From Erythrobacter sp. NAP1 (GTDB taxonomy: Bacteria > Pseudomonadota > Alphaproteobacteria > Sphingomonadales > Sphingomonadaceae): 64,000 nucleotides of DNA. The stretch's first letter is position 1; every line of letters begins with the position of its first letter. Where the stretch lies: the NCBI RefSeq assembly GCF_000152865.1, contig NZ_CH672390.1, positions 310,001 through 374,000 on the forward strand, written 5' to 3'. Below are positions 20,648-30,098 of the stretch, in pieces. Both the position numbers and the translations under genes were made by a program. The notes below the pieces were generated by a model. That model saw only the letters and a list, made by a program, of their open reading frames with translations. It was not told where the DNA came from and did no database searches.

Positions 20648-21247
20648 TCACCGCAAGCGCGATGCGTCGATGCGTTTAGAGAGGTTCATGATGATCGCGG
20701 CGGTGACGCCCCAGATGCGAAAGCCCTCGTAATCCATCTCCAGATAGCGCCGCGTGCGCCCGCGCCAGAAGACCTCGTTCGCGGTCCAGCTGTCGGCATC
20801 GAGCAGCAGGTCGAGCGGCGCTTCGAACCACGCGGCGACTTCGCTGGGGCTGGGTTCGAGCGGCAAGTCAGGCGGCACCACGCCCACGACCGGGGTGATG
20901 TCGAACCCGGTTCCGGTCTGGTAGAGATCAGTCGTCCCGATCAGGCTTACTTCGCTGCGTGGCAGGGCGAGTTCCTCTTCCGCCTCGCGCAAGGCAGCGG
21001 TCACGGCGTCTTCGCCCGCATCGACCTTGCCGCCGGGAAAGGCGACCTGGCCGGGATGATCGCGCATGTCATTGGGGCGCTGGGTGAGAAGCACTCCGGG
21101 ACGTTCACGTTCGGTAATAGCGATCAGCACTGCCGCCGGGGTCTGGCGCTCGGCCTGTGCGAAGGCGGAGTCGGTCAGGAGGCCATCGACTTTACGCGAA
21201 TGGCCTTCCTCGAACAAACCTGACAGCGTGTTGAAGAGTGCGCTCAA
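20648..21247 (-). CDS. NUDIX hydrolase, CoA pyrophosphatase-like
   Basis: A 199-residue NUDIX protein. The Nudix box runs from GGKVDAGEDAV through REAEEEL, and the preceding TQRPNDMRDHPGQVAFPGG segment (UPF0035-type) marks the CoA pyrophosphatase branch (NudL-like). It would cleave CoA or acyl-CoA diphosphate bonds. The final Gly of the Nudix consensus is Ala here (EEELALP). The start is TTG 21247 with GAGGGG a short way upstream, only 5 bases after the DUF1285 stop, which supports translational coupling. Confidence 0.88.
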   Translation of the reverse strand: MSALFNTLSGLFEEGHSRKVDGLLTDSAFAQAERQTPAAVLIAITERERPGVLLTQRPNDMRDHPGQVAFPGGKVDAGEDAVTAALREAEEELALPRSEVSLIGTTDLYQTGTGFDITPVVGVVPPDLPLEPSPSEVAAWFEAPLDLLLDADSWTANEVFWRGRTRRYLEMDYEGFRIWGVTAAIIMNLSKRIDASRLR

Positions 21248-21252
21248 ACGCT

Positions 21253-21801
21253 TCAGCCCCTCAGCGAGAAAAGCGCGCCCTGGCTTGAGACGATCCAGTC
21301 GTCTCCGCCGGTCTCAAGCGCGATCTCAGCCAGCTGGGTGTAGGTCGAGCGGTTGAGCCGCGCCTCGCATCCGCGCCGGGCGTGGAGATAGATGGCGGGC
21401 GTGTCAGGATCGCCAGCGACGCGCAGCGCATGGTCGGGGCCTGCGATCACGAGGTCGTCGGTGTTGAGCCGGAAGGCGAGGTCGCCCTCGGTCCGGGTGC
21501 AATCGACCGCGATGAAGGCGGCGTCCTCGACCTCGATAGTGAGCTTTTCAAACGGGGTGACGAGCCAGTGCTGGCCGCTCTCATCGCGGGTGAGCAAGCC
21601 GGAGAAGGCGCGCACCATGGCAGGCCGGCGAATAGGGTCGCCTTCGTGGTACCATGTGCCATCGGCAGCGATGCGCATCTGGCTGTCGCCCGATTTCTGC
21701 GGCGCCCAGCCTTCGACCGGCGGCAGCTTTCGCTGCGCCACCTGCTCGGCGATTTGGGCAAGGGTGAGTTCGGCGAGATAGGGAGGGGGTTCGTAAGGCA
21801 T
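21253..21801 (-). CDS. DUF1285 domain protein
   Basis: A 182-residue cytoplasmic protein. Typical DUF1285 features are VEGWAPQKSGDSQMRIAADG near residues 29-48, WYHEGDPIRRPAMVRAFSGL (about 50-69) and the HWLVTPFEKLTIEVEDAAF segment. The family has a tandem PH-like beta fold and no proven function. ATG 21801 leads a short operon with the NUDIX hydrolase and the CCA transferase. Confidence 0.88.
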   Translation of the reverse strand: MPYEPPPYLAELTLAQIAEQVAQRKLPPVEGWAPQKSGDSQMRIAADGTWYHEGDPIRRPAMVRAFSGLLTRDESGQHWLVTPFEKLTIEVEDAAFIAVDCTRTEGDLAFRLNTDDLVIAGPDHALRVAGDPDTPAIYLHARRGCEARLNRSTYTQLAEIALETGGDDWIVSSQGALFSLRG

Positions 21802-21873
21802 CGCAGCGTGCGATGGCAGATCAGCACAGCGTAGTGAAGAGGTGTTTGTTACCGCACTCGCATCCGCGCTCTT

Positions 21874-22407
21874 TCACTTACCCCACGGCCCCAGCATCCC
21901 CTCGGCTGGCATCGCGCTCAGCGCTGCGCCGCGGGCGAGCAGGCGCTCGGCTTCGTAAGGGCCGGGGCATTTCCAGCCGCCGGTCGCCGCCGCGCTGAAA
22001 CCGAAACGTCCGTAATATTCCGCATCGCCAATCAGGACCTGCGCCAGCGGCGGCGCTCCATCGGCGGCCATGCGGCGCTCGGCATCGAGCATTGCGGTCA
22101 TAAGCCCGACGCCAAATCCTTCGCCCTGTCTTTCGGGAACGACAGCAACCGGCCCCACCATCACGAGCGGCACCGGGCGACCTTCGCGGTCATGCAGTGC
22201 GACCGGCCAGCACTGGATCGTCGCGACCAGCATGTCGTCGGCGTCGAGCGCGGCAAAGCTCAGCGCCTCGAGCCAGTTCATGCCTGCACGAATACGATAG
22301 GCGGTGCGCGCATGGCGATCCTCACCGAAAACACGGTCCAGCAATTGCTCGACCATAACCGGTTCGACCGCGCTCAGCGGAATCAGGGTTGCCGTGTCGT
22401 TGCTCAT
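21874..22407 (-). CDS. GNAT family N-acetyltransferase (YhbS-like)
   Basis: A 177-residue acetyltransferase. The acetyl-CoA loop is in VVPERQGEGFGVGLM (about residues 90-104), after the beta strand VPLVMVGPVAVV, and GDAEYYGRFGF follows, a signature of the YhbS/PF13527-type subgroup. The substrate is unknown. ATG 22407 lies just downstream of the PQQ-type dehydrogenase gene on the same strand (50-base gap), so co-transcription is possible, but there is no functional link visible. Confidence 0.83.
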   Translation of the reverse strand: MSNDTATLIPLSAVEPVMVEQLLDRVFGEDRHARTAYRIRAGMNWLEALSFAALDADDMLVATIQCWPVALHDREGRPVPLVMVGPVAVVPERQGEGFGVGLMTAMLDAERRMAADGAPPLAQVLIGDAEYYGRFGFSAAATGGWKCPGPYEAERLLARGAALSAMPAEGMLGPWGK

Positions 22408-22457
22408 CGAGCGGCGCGATTACTCGCTGTGTCTGAGGCCTGCAACTGGGCGGGCTC

Positions 22458-23612
22458 TCACATGCTGACCTTCATCACCTTGCCCTGATCGGTTGCCAGC
22501 CAGATCGAGCCGTCGGGAGCCTCGTCGATAGAGCGCACGCGGCCGTCGATGTCGATTCGCTCTGCTTCGGTCGCGCCGCCATCGCCCGTCAGTTCGACGC
22601 GCACGATGGCGTTGCTCGACAGGCCTGCAATCAGCGCATCGCCGTTCCAGTCGGCGAACATGTCTCCGGTGTAGAAGATCATGTCGCCCGGCGCGATCAC
22701 CGGCGTCCAGTGGACCGCGGGCTTGGTGAAGCCGTCGTCGGGCGAGTGGTCGGTGATCGGGTCGCCGTTATAGTGATTGCCGTAGGAACGCGTGGGCCAG
22801 CCGTAATTGGCGCCCTCTGCGACGAGGTTGAACTCATCCCCGCCAGCCGGACCGTGCTCGACATCCCAGAGGCGACCTTGTGCATCCCAGTCCATGCCAA
22901 GGATGTTGCGGTGGCCGTAGGACCAGATTTCTGCCGTGACGCCGCCCCGGTCGGCGAATGGATTGCCTTGGGCAGGCGTGCCGTCGAGGTTGAGGCGTAC
23001 AATGGTGCCGAGCGTGTTGGTGAGATCCTGCGCAGGGGTCAGCTTTTGACGGTCGCCGCTTGCGACATACATATACTGCTCATCGGGCGAGAAGGAGATG
23101 CGGTGCGAATAGTGACCGCGCCCAGTGACCTTGGGCGCCTGACGCCAGATCACTTCGAGGCCTTCGATGTTGCACGCGGTGTTACCGCTGTCGCAGGCAA
23201 GGTTGCCGCGTCCCACTACCGCGCCGCGCGTATCGCCATCTTCGCCGAATTCCGCCCAACTGAGATAGATTGTGCGCGGACCAGCGGAACCGGCCTCGCT
23301 CGGCAGGAAGGCGACATCGCCGAACCCGCCTTGACCGCCAAAGGCCACTTCGGGAGCGCCGCCAACTTCGATCATCGAGCCGTTGGACGTGTCCATCAGC
23401 ATCAGACCGCCTTCCTTGATCGTTATCGCCAGCATGGAAGTGCCGGGCATGAATTCGATCGCCCACGGCTGCTCGATCGTCGCCATTTCGCTGATCGACA
23501 TCGCTGCGCCGCTTGCCGTGGCGGTGCTTTCCACGCTTTCCGCCTGCGCGCAGCTTGCGAGCGCGAGAGCGCTGAGCGAAAATCCGGCGGTCATCTGAGC
23601 AAAGGTCTTCAT
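22458..23612 (-). CDS. PQQ-dependent sugar dehydrogenase (soluble glucose/sorbosone dehydrogenase-like) lipoprotein
   Basis: A 384-residue protein starting at ATG 23612, with GAGAG 8 bases upstream. It begins with a signal and a lipobox (ALASC), so it is probably an exported lipoprotein. The six-bladed beta-propeller signature is clear: AFGGQGGFGDVAF, ISFSPDEQYMYVASGD, NPFADRGG, WSYGHRN, EHGPAGGDEFNLVAEGANYGW (first 20 residues only are typical) and the late TDQGKVMKV. It would oxidise sugars in the periplasm with PQQ. No PQQ biosynthesis genes are in the window. Its start codon overlaps that of rnhB on the other strand. Confidence 0.88.
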   Translation of the reverse strand: MKTFAQMTAGFSLSALALASCAQAESVESTATASGAAMSISEMATIEQPWAIEFMPGTSMLAITIKEGGLMLMDTSNGSMIEVGGAPEVAFGGQGGFGDVAFLPSEAGSAGPRTIYLSWAEFGEDGDTRGAVVGRGNLACDSGNTACNIEGLEVIWRQAPKVTGRGHYSHRISFSPDEQYMYVASGDRQKLTPAQDLTNTLGTIVRLNLDGTPAQGNPFADRGGVTAEIWSYGHRNILGMDWDAQGRLWDVEHGPAGGDEFNLVAEGANYGWPTRSYGNHYNGDPITDHSPDDGFTKPAVHWTPVIAPGDMIFYTGDMFADWNGDALIAGLSSNAIVRVELTGDGGATEAERIDIDGRVRSIDEAPDGSIWLATDQGKVMKVSM

Positions 23613-24231
23613 GGTTAAATCTCTCAATCAGGCGTCTGATAGCCGGTCCATCATCATAGGGGTCGACGAGGCCGGGCGTGGGCCGCTTGCAGGACCGGTG
23701 GTCGCCGCTGCGGTTGTGCTGGGGGAGGGACTACCCGCAGGGATCGGGGATTCCAAGAAATTATCCGCCAAGCGGCGCGCCGCGCTCGACGAGGAACTGC
23801 GCGCCTGCTGCAAATGGGCTGTCGCGGTGGTCGAGGCCGACGAGATCGACCGGCTCAACATCTTCCAGGCGACCATGGAGGCGATGACGCGCTGCGTGCG
23901 CGATCTGGCCGCGCAGTTGCCCGGCTCTCCCGACATTGTCCTGATCGACGGCAACCAGACGCCCGAGCGACGGTGTGCCGAATGGCGCTGGCCTGCGCGC
24001 GCTATCGTGGGCGGCGACGGGATCGAGCCCAGCATCGGCGCTGCCTCCATTATCGCGAAGGAATGGCGCGACCGGATGATGATCGCGGCCGCGCGCGCGC
24101 ATCCGGCCTATGGGTGGGAGCGCAACAAGGGCTATGGAACCAAGGAACATATGGAGGCGTTACGCCTGCATGGTCCTACAAGTCTGCACCGCCAGAGCTT
24201 TGCGCCCGTTGCGCAAGCATCGCTTCTTTGA
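23611..24231 (+). CDS. rnhB: Ribonuclease HII
   Basis: A 206-residue RNase HII that removes ribonucleotides from DNA and RNA from hybrids. The catalytic acids are D19 and E20 in GVDEAGRGPLAGP and D113 in VLIDGNQ, and the EPSIGAASIIAKEWRD motif supplies the fourth acid. GYGTKEHMEAL and LHRQSFAP are also family signatures. ATG 23611 is the only usual start codon before GVDEAGRG. It shares two bases with the ATG of the divergent dehydrogenase gene, so each promoter must lie inside the other coding sequence. Confidence 0.95.
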   Translation: MVKSLNQASDSRSIIIGVDEAGRGPLAGPVVAAAVVLGEGLPAGIGDSKKLSAKRRAALDEELRACCKWAVAVVEADEIDRLNIFQATMEAMTRCVRDLAAQLPGSPDIVLIDGNQTPERRCAEWRWPARAIVGGDGIEPSIGAASIIAKEWRDRMMIAAARAHPAYGWERNKGYGTKEHMEALRLHGPTSLHRQSFAPVAQASLL

Positions 24232-24273
24232 TCGTGGTTGTGATCGCGAGCCGCTGGCCCTAGGCCCCGCTGC

Positions 24274-25260
24274 ATGACTGAAGCGATCCTGTTGAGCGTC
24301 GCGGGGCTGGTCGGCCTTGCGATTGGCGGTGAACTCCTCGTGCGCGGCTCTGTAGGGATCGCGGAGAAGCTTGGCGTTTCGACCTTGTTTACAGGGCTCG
24401 TGATCGTCGGCTTCGCGACCTCGATGCCTGAAATGGTGGCGAGCGTTCAGGCGAGTCTTGCTGGCTCTCCCGAGATTGCCTGGGGCAATATCGTCGGTTC
24501 GAACCTCGCGAACACGCTGCTGATCCTTGGCGTTTCGGCGCTGGTCATGCCGATTGCGCTGATCGGAACCGGACGGCGCGATGCGGTTGTGGCGCTGGGC
24601 GTGACGCTGCTCTTGTGGGCGCTTGCGTGGTCGCAGCTTGGTGCGCGGTGGATCGGCTTTGCCCTTCTTGCCGGGATCCTCGTCTACATCGTTTGGCGCT
24701 ATCGCCATCCAGGGGCAGCCTCGATCGAGGAGGAGGACTCTTCGGACAAGCCGACCGGCATCGTTGTTGCCTCAGCACTGTTCCTTGTCGGGCTCGGCAT
24801 TCTGGTGGCGGGGGGCAACGCTCTGGTGACGGGCGCGATTTCGCTAGCAACGATCTTCAAGGTGCCTGAGACGGTGATCGGCCTGACCGTGGTGGCAATC
24901 GGAACATCGCTCCCGGAACTGGCGGCATCGATCGCAGCGGCGCTGCGCGGCAAGTCGGGGCTGGCGATCGGAAACGTGCTCGGCTCGAACATCTACAACA
25001 TCCTGCTGATCGGCGGTGCGACAATGAGCATCGCGCCTTTCGCGCTGCCTCAGGAGCTTGTCGGGCTGCAGATGGCATTGCTGACCGCGAGTGCGGTGGG
25101 TCTGCTCGCCGTGCTTTGGTTCTTCAAGAGCATCGGGCGTGTGCTTGGCGCCGTGCTCCTCATTGCCTTTGCAGCAAATACGGCTCTGCTGTTCGGCGCG
25201 CCTGATTCGGCAGCCTCCGATGAAATCGAAATTGAGGCGGCAGCCGAGTCTTTGGGGTAA
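24274..25260 (+). CDS. Calcium/sodium antiporter (CaCA family, YrbG-like)
   Basis: A 328-residue integral membrane protein with about ten hydrophobic helices in two inverted halves. The paired alpha-repeat motifs are GFATSMPEM with GNIVGSNLANTLLILG in the first half and GTSLPELAAS with GNVLGSNIYNILLIGG in the second. This is the K+-independent Na+/Ca2+ exchanger-like family. It would exchange cations across the inner membrane; the ion specificity cannot be read from sequence. It follows rnhB by 42 bases and precedes the ccrM leader region. Confidence 0.92.
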   Translation: MTEAILLSVAGLVGLAIGGELLVRGSVGIAEKLGVSTLFTGLVIVGFATSMPEMVASVQASLAGSPEIAWGNIVGSNLANTLLILGVSALVMPIALIGTGRRDAVVALGVTLLLWALAWSQLGARWIGFALLAGILVYIVWRYRHPGAASIEEEDSSDKPTGIVVASALFLVGLGILVAGGNALVTGAISLATIFKVPETVIGLTVVAIGTSLPELAASIAAALRGKSGLAIGNVLGSNIYNILLIGGATMSIAPFALPQELVGLQMALLTASAVGLLAVLWFFKSIGRVLGAVLLIAFAANTALLFGAPDSAASDEIEIEAAAESLG

Positions 25261-25275
25261 CACCCCCTTGATCTG

Positions 25276-25410
25276 GAGTCCGCGCTCACAAGCGGGACTC
25301 AACATCTTGTGCCGGTCTCGTTTCGTTCTGCCCGTGCCTGCGAGCGTTTACCAAGCATTAACCATAAGTCCTCAGAATCTCAGCGCTTGACGCGGAGTCC
25401 GCGAGGACTC
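25276..25410. promoter_or_regulatory. Cluster of five GANTC methylation sites upstream of ccrM
   Basis: GANTC sites occur at 25276-25280 (GAGTC), 25296-25300 (GACTC), 25375-25379 (GAATC), 25395-25399 (GAGTC) and 25406-25410 (GACTC). Four of them form two GAGTCC...GGACTC inverted repeats (25276-25300 and 25395-25410). GANTC is the CcrM target, and in Caulobacter GANTC sites in the ccrM leader tie its transcription to methylation state. Here the arrangement suggests the same feedback. Confidence 0.7.
25347..25361 (+). promoter_or_regulatory. CtrA-box-like site upstream of ccrM
   Basis: TTTA-N7-TTAA (followed by C) at 25347-25361 differs by one base from the CtrA consensus TTAA-N7-TTAA. It lies 96 bases before the ccrM start codon. 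CtrA drives ccrM late in the cell cycle in Caulobacter, so the site is in a sensible place. Binding is inferred. Confidence 0.55.
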
Positions 25411-25424
25411 ATGCCTGTGGATAA

Positions 25425-26989
<1,565 letters not shown>

Positions 26990-27031
26990 GTCTCTCTCCG
27001 TGTGCAGCATGGAAATCGCTGCTTTTCGGAA

Positions 27032-27054
27032 TTTATGTGCGCCTTGCACATAAA
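27032..27054. promoter_or_regulatory. Palindromic operator between the NTF2-like gene and the MarR gene
   Basis: TTTATGTGC (27032-27040) and GCACATAAA (27046-27054) are exact reverse complements separated by 5 bases. The 23-base site lies 10 bases before the MarR start codon and 43 bases before the divergent gene. MarR dimers bind such palindromes, usually to repress both genes. Confidence 0.75.
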
Positions 27055-27063
27055 GCTGATCGA

Positions 27064-27570
27064 ATGATCGACAGGACAGCCAATCTCCTCGGCGTCGTGG
27101 GTCTCGCAGTGGCCGACAGAATCGAGCAGGCGGCGCGCGAAATCCTCAACCACGCCGGCGAGACTCCGGCTGCGCTGGTGGTGATAGGATATGGCATGGG
27201 CCCTTCGAATGATGCGCTGCGCCGAACCCTCGGCCTTTCGCATTCAGGCACGGTGAGATTGACCGACCGGCTGGTCGCCGACGGGCTGGTCGAGCGGCGC
27301 AAGGGCGATGACAAGCGCGCCGTGGCCTTGTTCCTGACTGCCGAGGGTATGGCCGCACGCGAAAAATTGCTCGACGGGCGCATTGCGGCAATCACGCCTC
27401 TGCTCGAAGGGTTGGAGCGGGAGGACGTGGCGCAGCTTGATGGGCTGCTTCACCGGCTGCTCGCATCGCTCGAAACGAGCGATCTCGAACGCCGAACCCT
27501 GTGCCGCTTGTGCAAGGACAGCGTCTGCACGAACTGTCCGATCCCAGCCGATTTTCGCACCGAAACATGA
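27064..27570 (+). CDS. MarR family transcriptional regulator with a C-terminal cysteine cluster
   Basis: A 168-residue winged-helix regulator; the start is ATG 27064. The recognition segment is LRRTLGLSHSGTVRLTDRL (about 55-73), followed by the wing GLVERRKGDDKRAVALFLT. The last 25 residues carry C147-x2-C150-x4-C155-x2-C158, which could bind a metal or sense thiol oxidation. The rest of the protein is ordinary MarR. It probably represses itself and the divergent NTF2-like gene through the 23-base palindrome just upstream. Confidence 0.87.
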   Translation: MIDRTANLLGVVGLAVADRIEQAAREILNHAGETPAALVVIGYGMGPSNDALRRTLGLSHSGTVRLTDRLVADGLVERRKGDDKRAVALFLTAEGMAAREKLLDGRIAAITPLLEGLEREDVAQLDGLLHRLLASLETSDLERRTLCRLCKDSVCTNCPIPADFRTET

Positions 27571-27763
27571 TCAAGTGAACCGGGCTCGGCCTGACTATCA
27601 TCGACTGCCATAAACGCTTCGTCGATTGGTGCGACTGATTGTCGTTTGCACCGCACGGTTCACCGTATCGGTCGGAAACCATTCAGCTTTCTAACGCGTA
27701 AGCAGCGTGATCCCGCGCGCATCCCCCGTTCGTCGCGCTTGGGAGAAACGAAAGAGGAATGAC

Positions 27764-28552
27764 ATGAAAAACTCAATTAAATACGCAGCGCTCCCCCTTG
27801 CCGCGCTTGCCTTCGCCGCTGTCCCCGCAGCCGCTCAGTCCGAAGCTGGCCCCTATGTCGGTGTCAGTGGCGGCGTCAGCCTGCCGAGCGACAGTTCAAA
27901 CGAAGGAGAGTTTGAAGCCGAAGTGCCCGCAACGGATGACTTTGGCTCGATCCCCAACGGAACCGACCTCGCCTGGGACACCGATTTCGACACCGGCTAC
28001 ACAATCAGTGGCCAGGTCGGTTACGCCTTCGAGAACGGTTTCCGCCTCGAAGCCGAAGCCGCCTATTCCGAATATGACGTAAGCGGCCACAGCGAATTGC
28101 TGGTTGGCGGTGCGAATATTGACGGCGTGGATTCGGCAGTTCTGACCCGCGGTGACGCGAGCGGCGCCAACCCGACCGTTGGCGAAGTGCTTGCCGACGG
28201 GCAGGGCGATGTCTCCAATTTCGGCCTGTTTGCCAACGTCTATTACGACATTCAGACCGGAAGCGGGTTCAAGCCCTATGTTGGCGCTGGCCTCGGCTAT
28301 CAGTGGGTTGATGTCGACTATCGCCCCTCGGGCGTCGCAGTGGGCGAGGATGACGACAGCGGCTTTGCCTATCAGCTGATGGCAGGCGCAGGCTACGAAG
28401 TCAGCCCGGGTGTCGAGCTGTTCGGCCAGTACACGTTCCGCGACATGACCGAAGACGCTGAGATCCCGCTCACGCTGCTTCCGGCGACGCTTGAAGTCGA
28501 AAGCCAGCAGTCGCTTCTCACCGCAGGCGTCCGCGTGAAGTTCGGCGGCTAA
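27764..28552 (+). CDS. Outer-membrane beta-barrel protein (Omp25/opacity-like)
   Basis: A 262-residue protein from ATG 27764, with AGAGGA upstream. A signal peptide (MKNSIKYAALPLAALAFAAV, cleavage after AAAQ) is followed by alternating beta-strand sequence: GPYVGVSGGVSLPS, TGYTISGQVGYAFENGF, LFANVYYDI, KPYVGAGLGYQWVD and YQLMAGAGYEVSPGVELFGQY. It ends in the strand LLTAGVRVKFGG. This is the eight-strand porin/opacity barrel pattern (OMP_b-brl family). The role is unknown. It is monocistronic with its own terminator. Confidence 0.85.
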   Translation: MKNSIKYAALPLAALAFAAVPAAAQSEAGPYVGVSGGVSLPSDSSNEGEFEAEVPATDDFGSIPNGTDLAWDTDFDTGYTISGQVGYAFENGFRLEAEAAYSEYDVSGHSELLVGGANIDGVDSAVLTRGDASGANPTVGEVLADGQGDVSNFGLFANVYYDIQTGSGFKPYVGAGLGYQWVDVDYRPSGVAVGEDDDSGFAYQLMAGAGYEVSPGVELFGQYTFRDMTEDAEIPLTLLPATLEVESQQSLLTAGVRVKFGG

Positions 28553-28578
28553 ACCAGACTGAAACGATAAGACCCGAA

Positions 28579-28607
28579 GGGCCGCGCAGAGATGCGTGGC
28601 CCTTTTC
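28579..28607 (+). terminator. Rho-independent terminator after the beta-barrel gene
   Basis: GGGCCGCGCA (28579-28588) pairs with TGCGTGGCCC (28593-28602) with one G-T pair and a GAGA loop, followed by TTTT. It lies 26 bases after the stop codon. Confidence 0.85.
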
Positions 28608-28730
28608 ATATGAAGTCTGGGCAATTCGCGAAGCACACGGCTGTCCTACATCAAGCCTACGCGCTAAGGGCTTTGCCATGAGCTTCATGACGATAGCGCA
28701 GATGCCGGCAGCAGACGGCGGTGTGGCCAG

Positions 28731-28851
28731 GTCACACTGTGGCGATCAAGGGCCACGGTTTTGCGCCTCAAGGTCACGCATCGGGGGCTACAGTCACACT
28801 TTTTGGGGCGCAGGGTTACACTTTGCGGGTTTTGCCCCTGGACCGTGTAAC
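28731..28851. repeat. Short repeated GTCACACT/GTTACACT motifs upstream of folP
   Basis: GTCACACT occurs at 28731-28738 and 28793-28800, GTTACACT at 28815-28822 and the inverted form GTGTAAC at 28845-28851. A related GGTCACG lies at 28772-28778. The last two sites form an inverted repeat GTTACAC...GTGTAAC. They fill the 343-base gap between the porin-like gene and folP, which otherwise has no credible gene. They could be operator sites; the binding protein is unknown. Confidence 0.45.
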
Positions 28852-28895
28852 ATCCGGTCCACTTCTCACCTCAACACCACATTCGGAGCAGCCTT

Positions 28896-30026
28896 GTGAG
28901 CGCGTCTGTCTACGTCCAGCCCATCGGTCTCGTCAGCGGTCCGCAGGCCGAGGATGGCGCGGCGATCCGGCTGGCGGGCACGATGGCCTATGCCGCGCGC
29001 TTTGCGCTGATCGTGCGCGAGGGCGGGTCGGTGACGCATCGCCGGGTCTTCGGCGTTCGCGAGGCGGCGGAGGCGCTGGGCGAGCCCGGCGGTGAACTGG
29101 CATCTGAGGCCGAGCGCCAATGGGCGAACCTGCAACTGGTTCACGCACCGCTGCAGTTGGGAGAGCGCACGGTGCGCCTCGACCAGCCGCAGGTGATGGG
29201 CGTTCTCAATGTGACGCCTGACAGCTTCAGCGATGGCGGCGAGTTCCTCGAAAAGCCCGACGCAGGCCGCGCGCATGCCTTTGCAATGCTCGAAGCGGGC
29301 GCGGCGATCATCGACATTGGCGGCGAGAGCACGCGCCCTGGCGGCGCAGCGACATGGGAAGGCGACGAGATCGAGCGAGTGGTCCCGGCGGTCGAGTACT
29401 GCGCGAGCATGGGCGCCGCGATCAGCGTCGATACTAGGCGCGCCGGCGTGCTCGAAGCCGCGCTCGCAAAGGGAGCGCAGATGGCGAACGATGTCTCAGC
29501 CATGCGCTACGATCCGCGCATGACCGAGCTGGTTGCGGGCGCGGGATGCCCGGTGGTGCTGATGCACGCGCCGGGGACGGGCGACGACCTGCATGCCAAA
29601 GACACGCTGGACGGTGGTGACTATGGCGACGTCGTGAGCGAAGTGTTCGATACGCTCAAGTCAGTGCGCGCAGCCGCCATCGCGGGCGGCGTGGCGGAAG
29701 AGCGGATCATGCTCGACCCCGGCATCGGCTTCGGCAAGACCCTCGCGCACAATCTCGCGCTCTTGAACGCTTTGCCTCTGTTCCACGCGCTTGGCAGCCC
29801 GCTGCTCGTAGGCGTGAGCCGTAAGCGCATGATCGGTGCGCTCTCGAACGAGGAGCCCGCGCACAAGCGGCTCGGCGGGTCGATCGCGCTTGCCGTGAAA
29901 GCGATGGATGCAGGCGCGCACATGCTGCGCGTCCACGACGTTCCCGAAACGGTGCAGGCGCGCAATGTCTGGCGCGGAATGCGCGATGCGGCGCTCACCG
30001 ACTTCACCCAATTGCCGCCGCTGTGA
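28896..30026 (+). CDS. folP: Dihydropteroate synthase with N-terminal extension
   Basis: The sulfonamide target of folate synthesis, joining 6-hydroxymethyl-dihydropterin diphosphate and p-aminobenzoate. Motifs are GVLNVTPDSFSDGG (102-115), GGESTRPGG, ISVDTRRAGV, DPGIGFGK and GVSRKRMIGAL. The core is about 275 residues, as usual, but about 100 residues precede it (QPIGLVSGPQAEDGAAIRLA and following). That region contains no domain I can name. The start is GTG 28896. It is a single gene in this context, with no other folate gene nearby. Confidence 0.94.
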   Translation: MSASVYVQPIGLVSGPQAEDGAAIRLAGTMAYAARFALIVREGGSVTHRRVFGVREAAEALGEPGGELASEAERQWANLQLVHAPLQLGERTVRLDQPQVMGVLNVTPDSFSDGGEFLEKPDAGRAHAFAMLEAGAAIIDIGGESTRPGGAATWEGDEIERVVPAVEYCASMGAAISVDTRRAGVLEAALAKGAQMANDVSAMRYDPRMTELVAGAGCPVVLMHAPGTGDDLHAKDTLDGGDYGDVVSEVFDTLKSVRAAAIAGGVAEERIMLDPGIGFGKTLAHNLALLNALPLFHALGSPLLVGVSRKRMIGALSNEEPAHKRLGGSIALAVKAMDAGAHMLRVHDVPETVQARNVWRGMRDAALTDFTQLPPL

Positions 30027-30098
30027 TCGGCGCCTTGTAGCAATAGAGTCACGTTGGCGCGGCAAAGGCGCTGGCACACGAACAGGAGACACGACCCG

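Noticed and set aside
28678..28899. Possible 73-codon protein between the porin-like gene and folP
   Set aside because: No ribosome site, no recognisable composition, and it runs across the repeated GTCACACT motifs; read as regulatory sequence instead.
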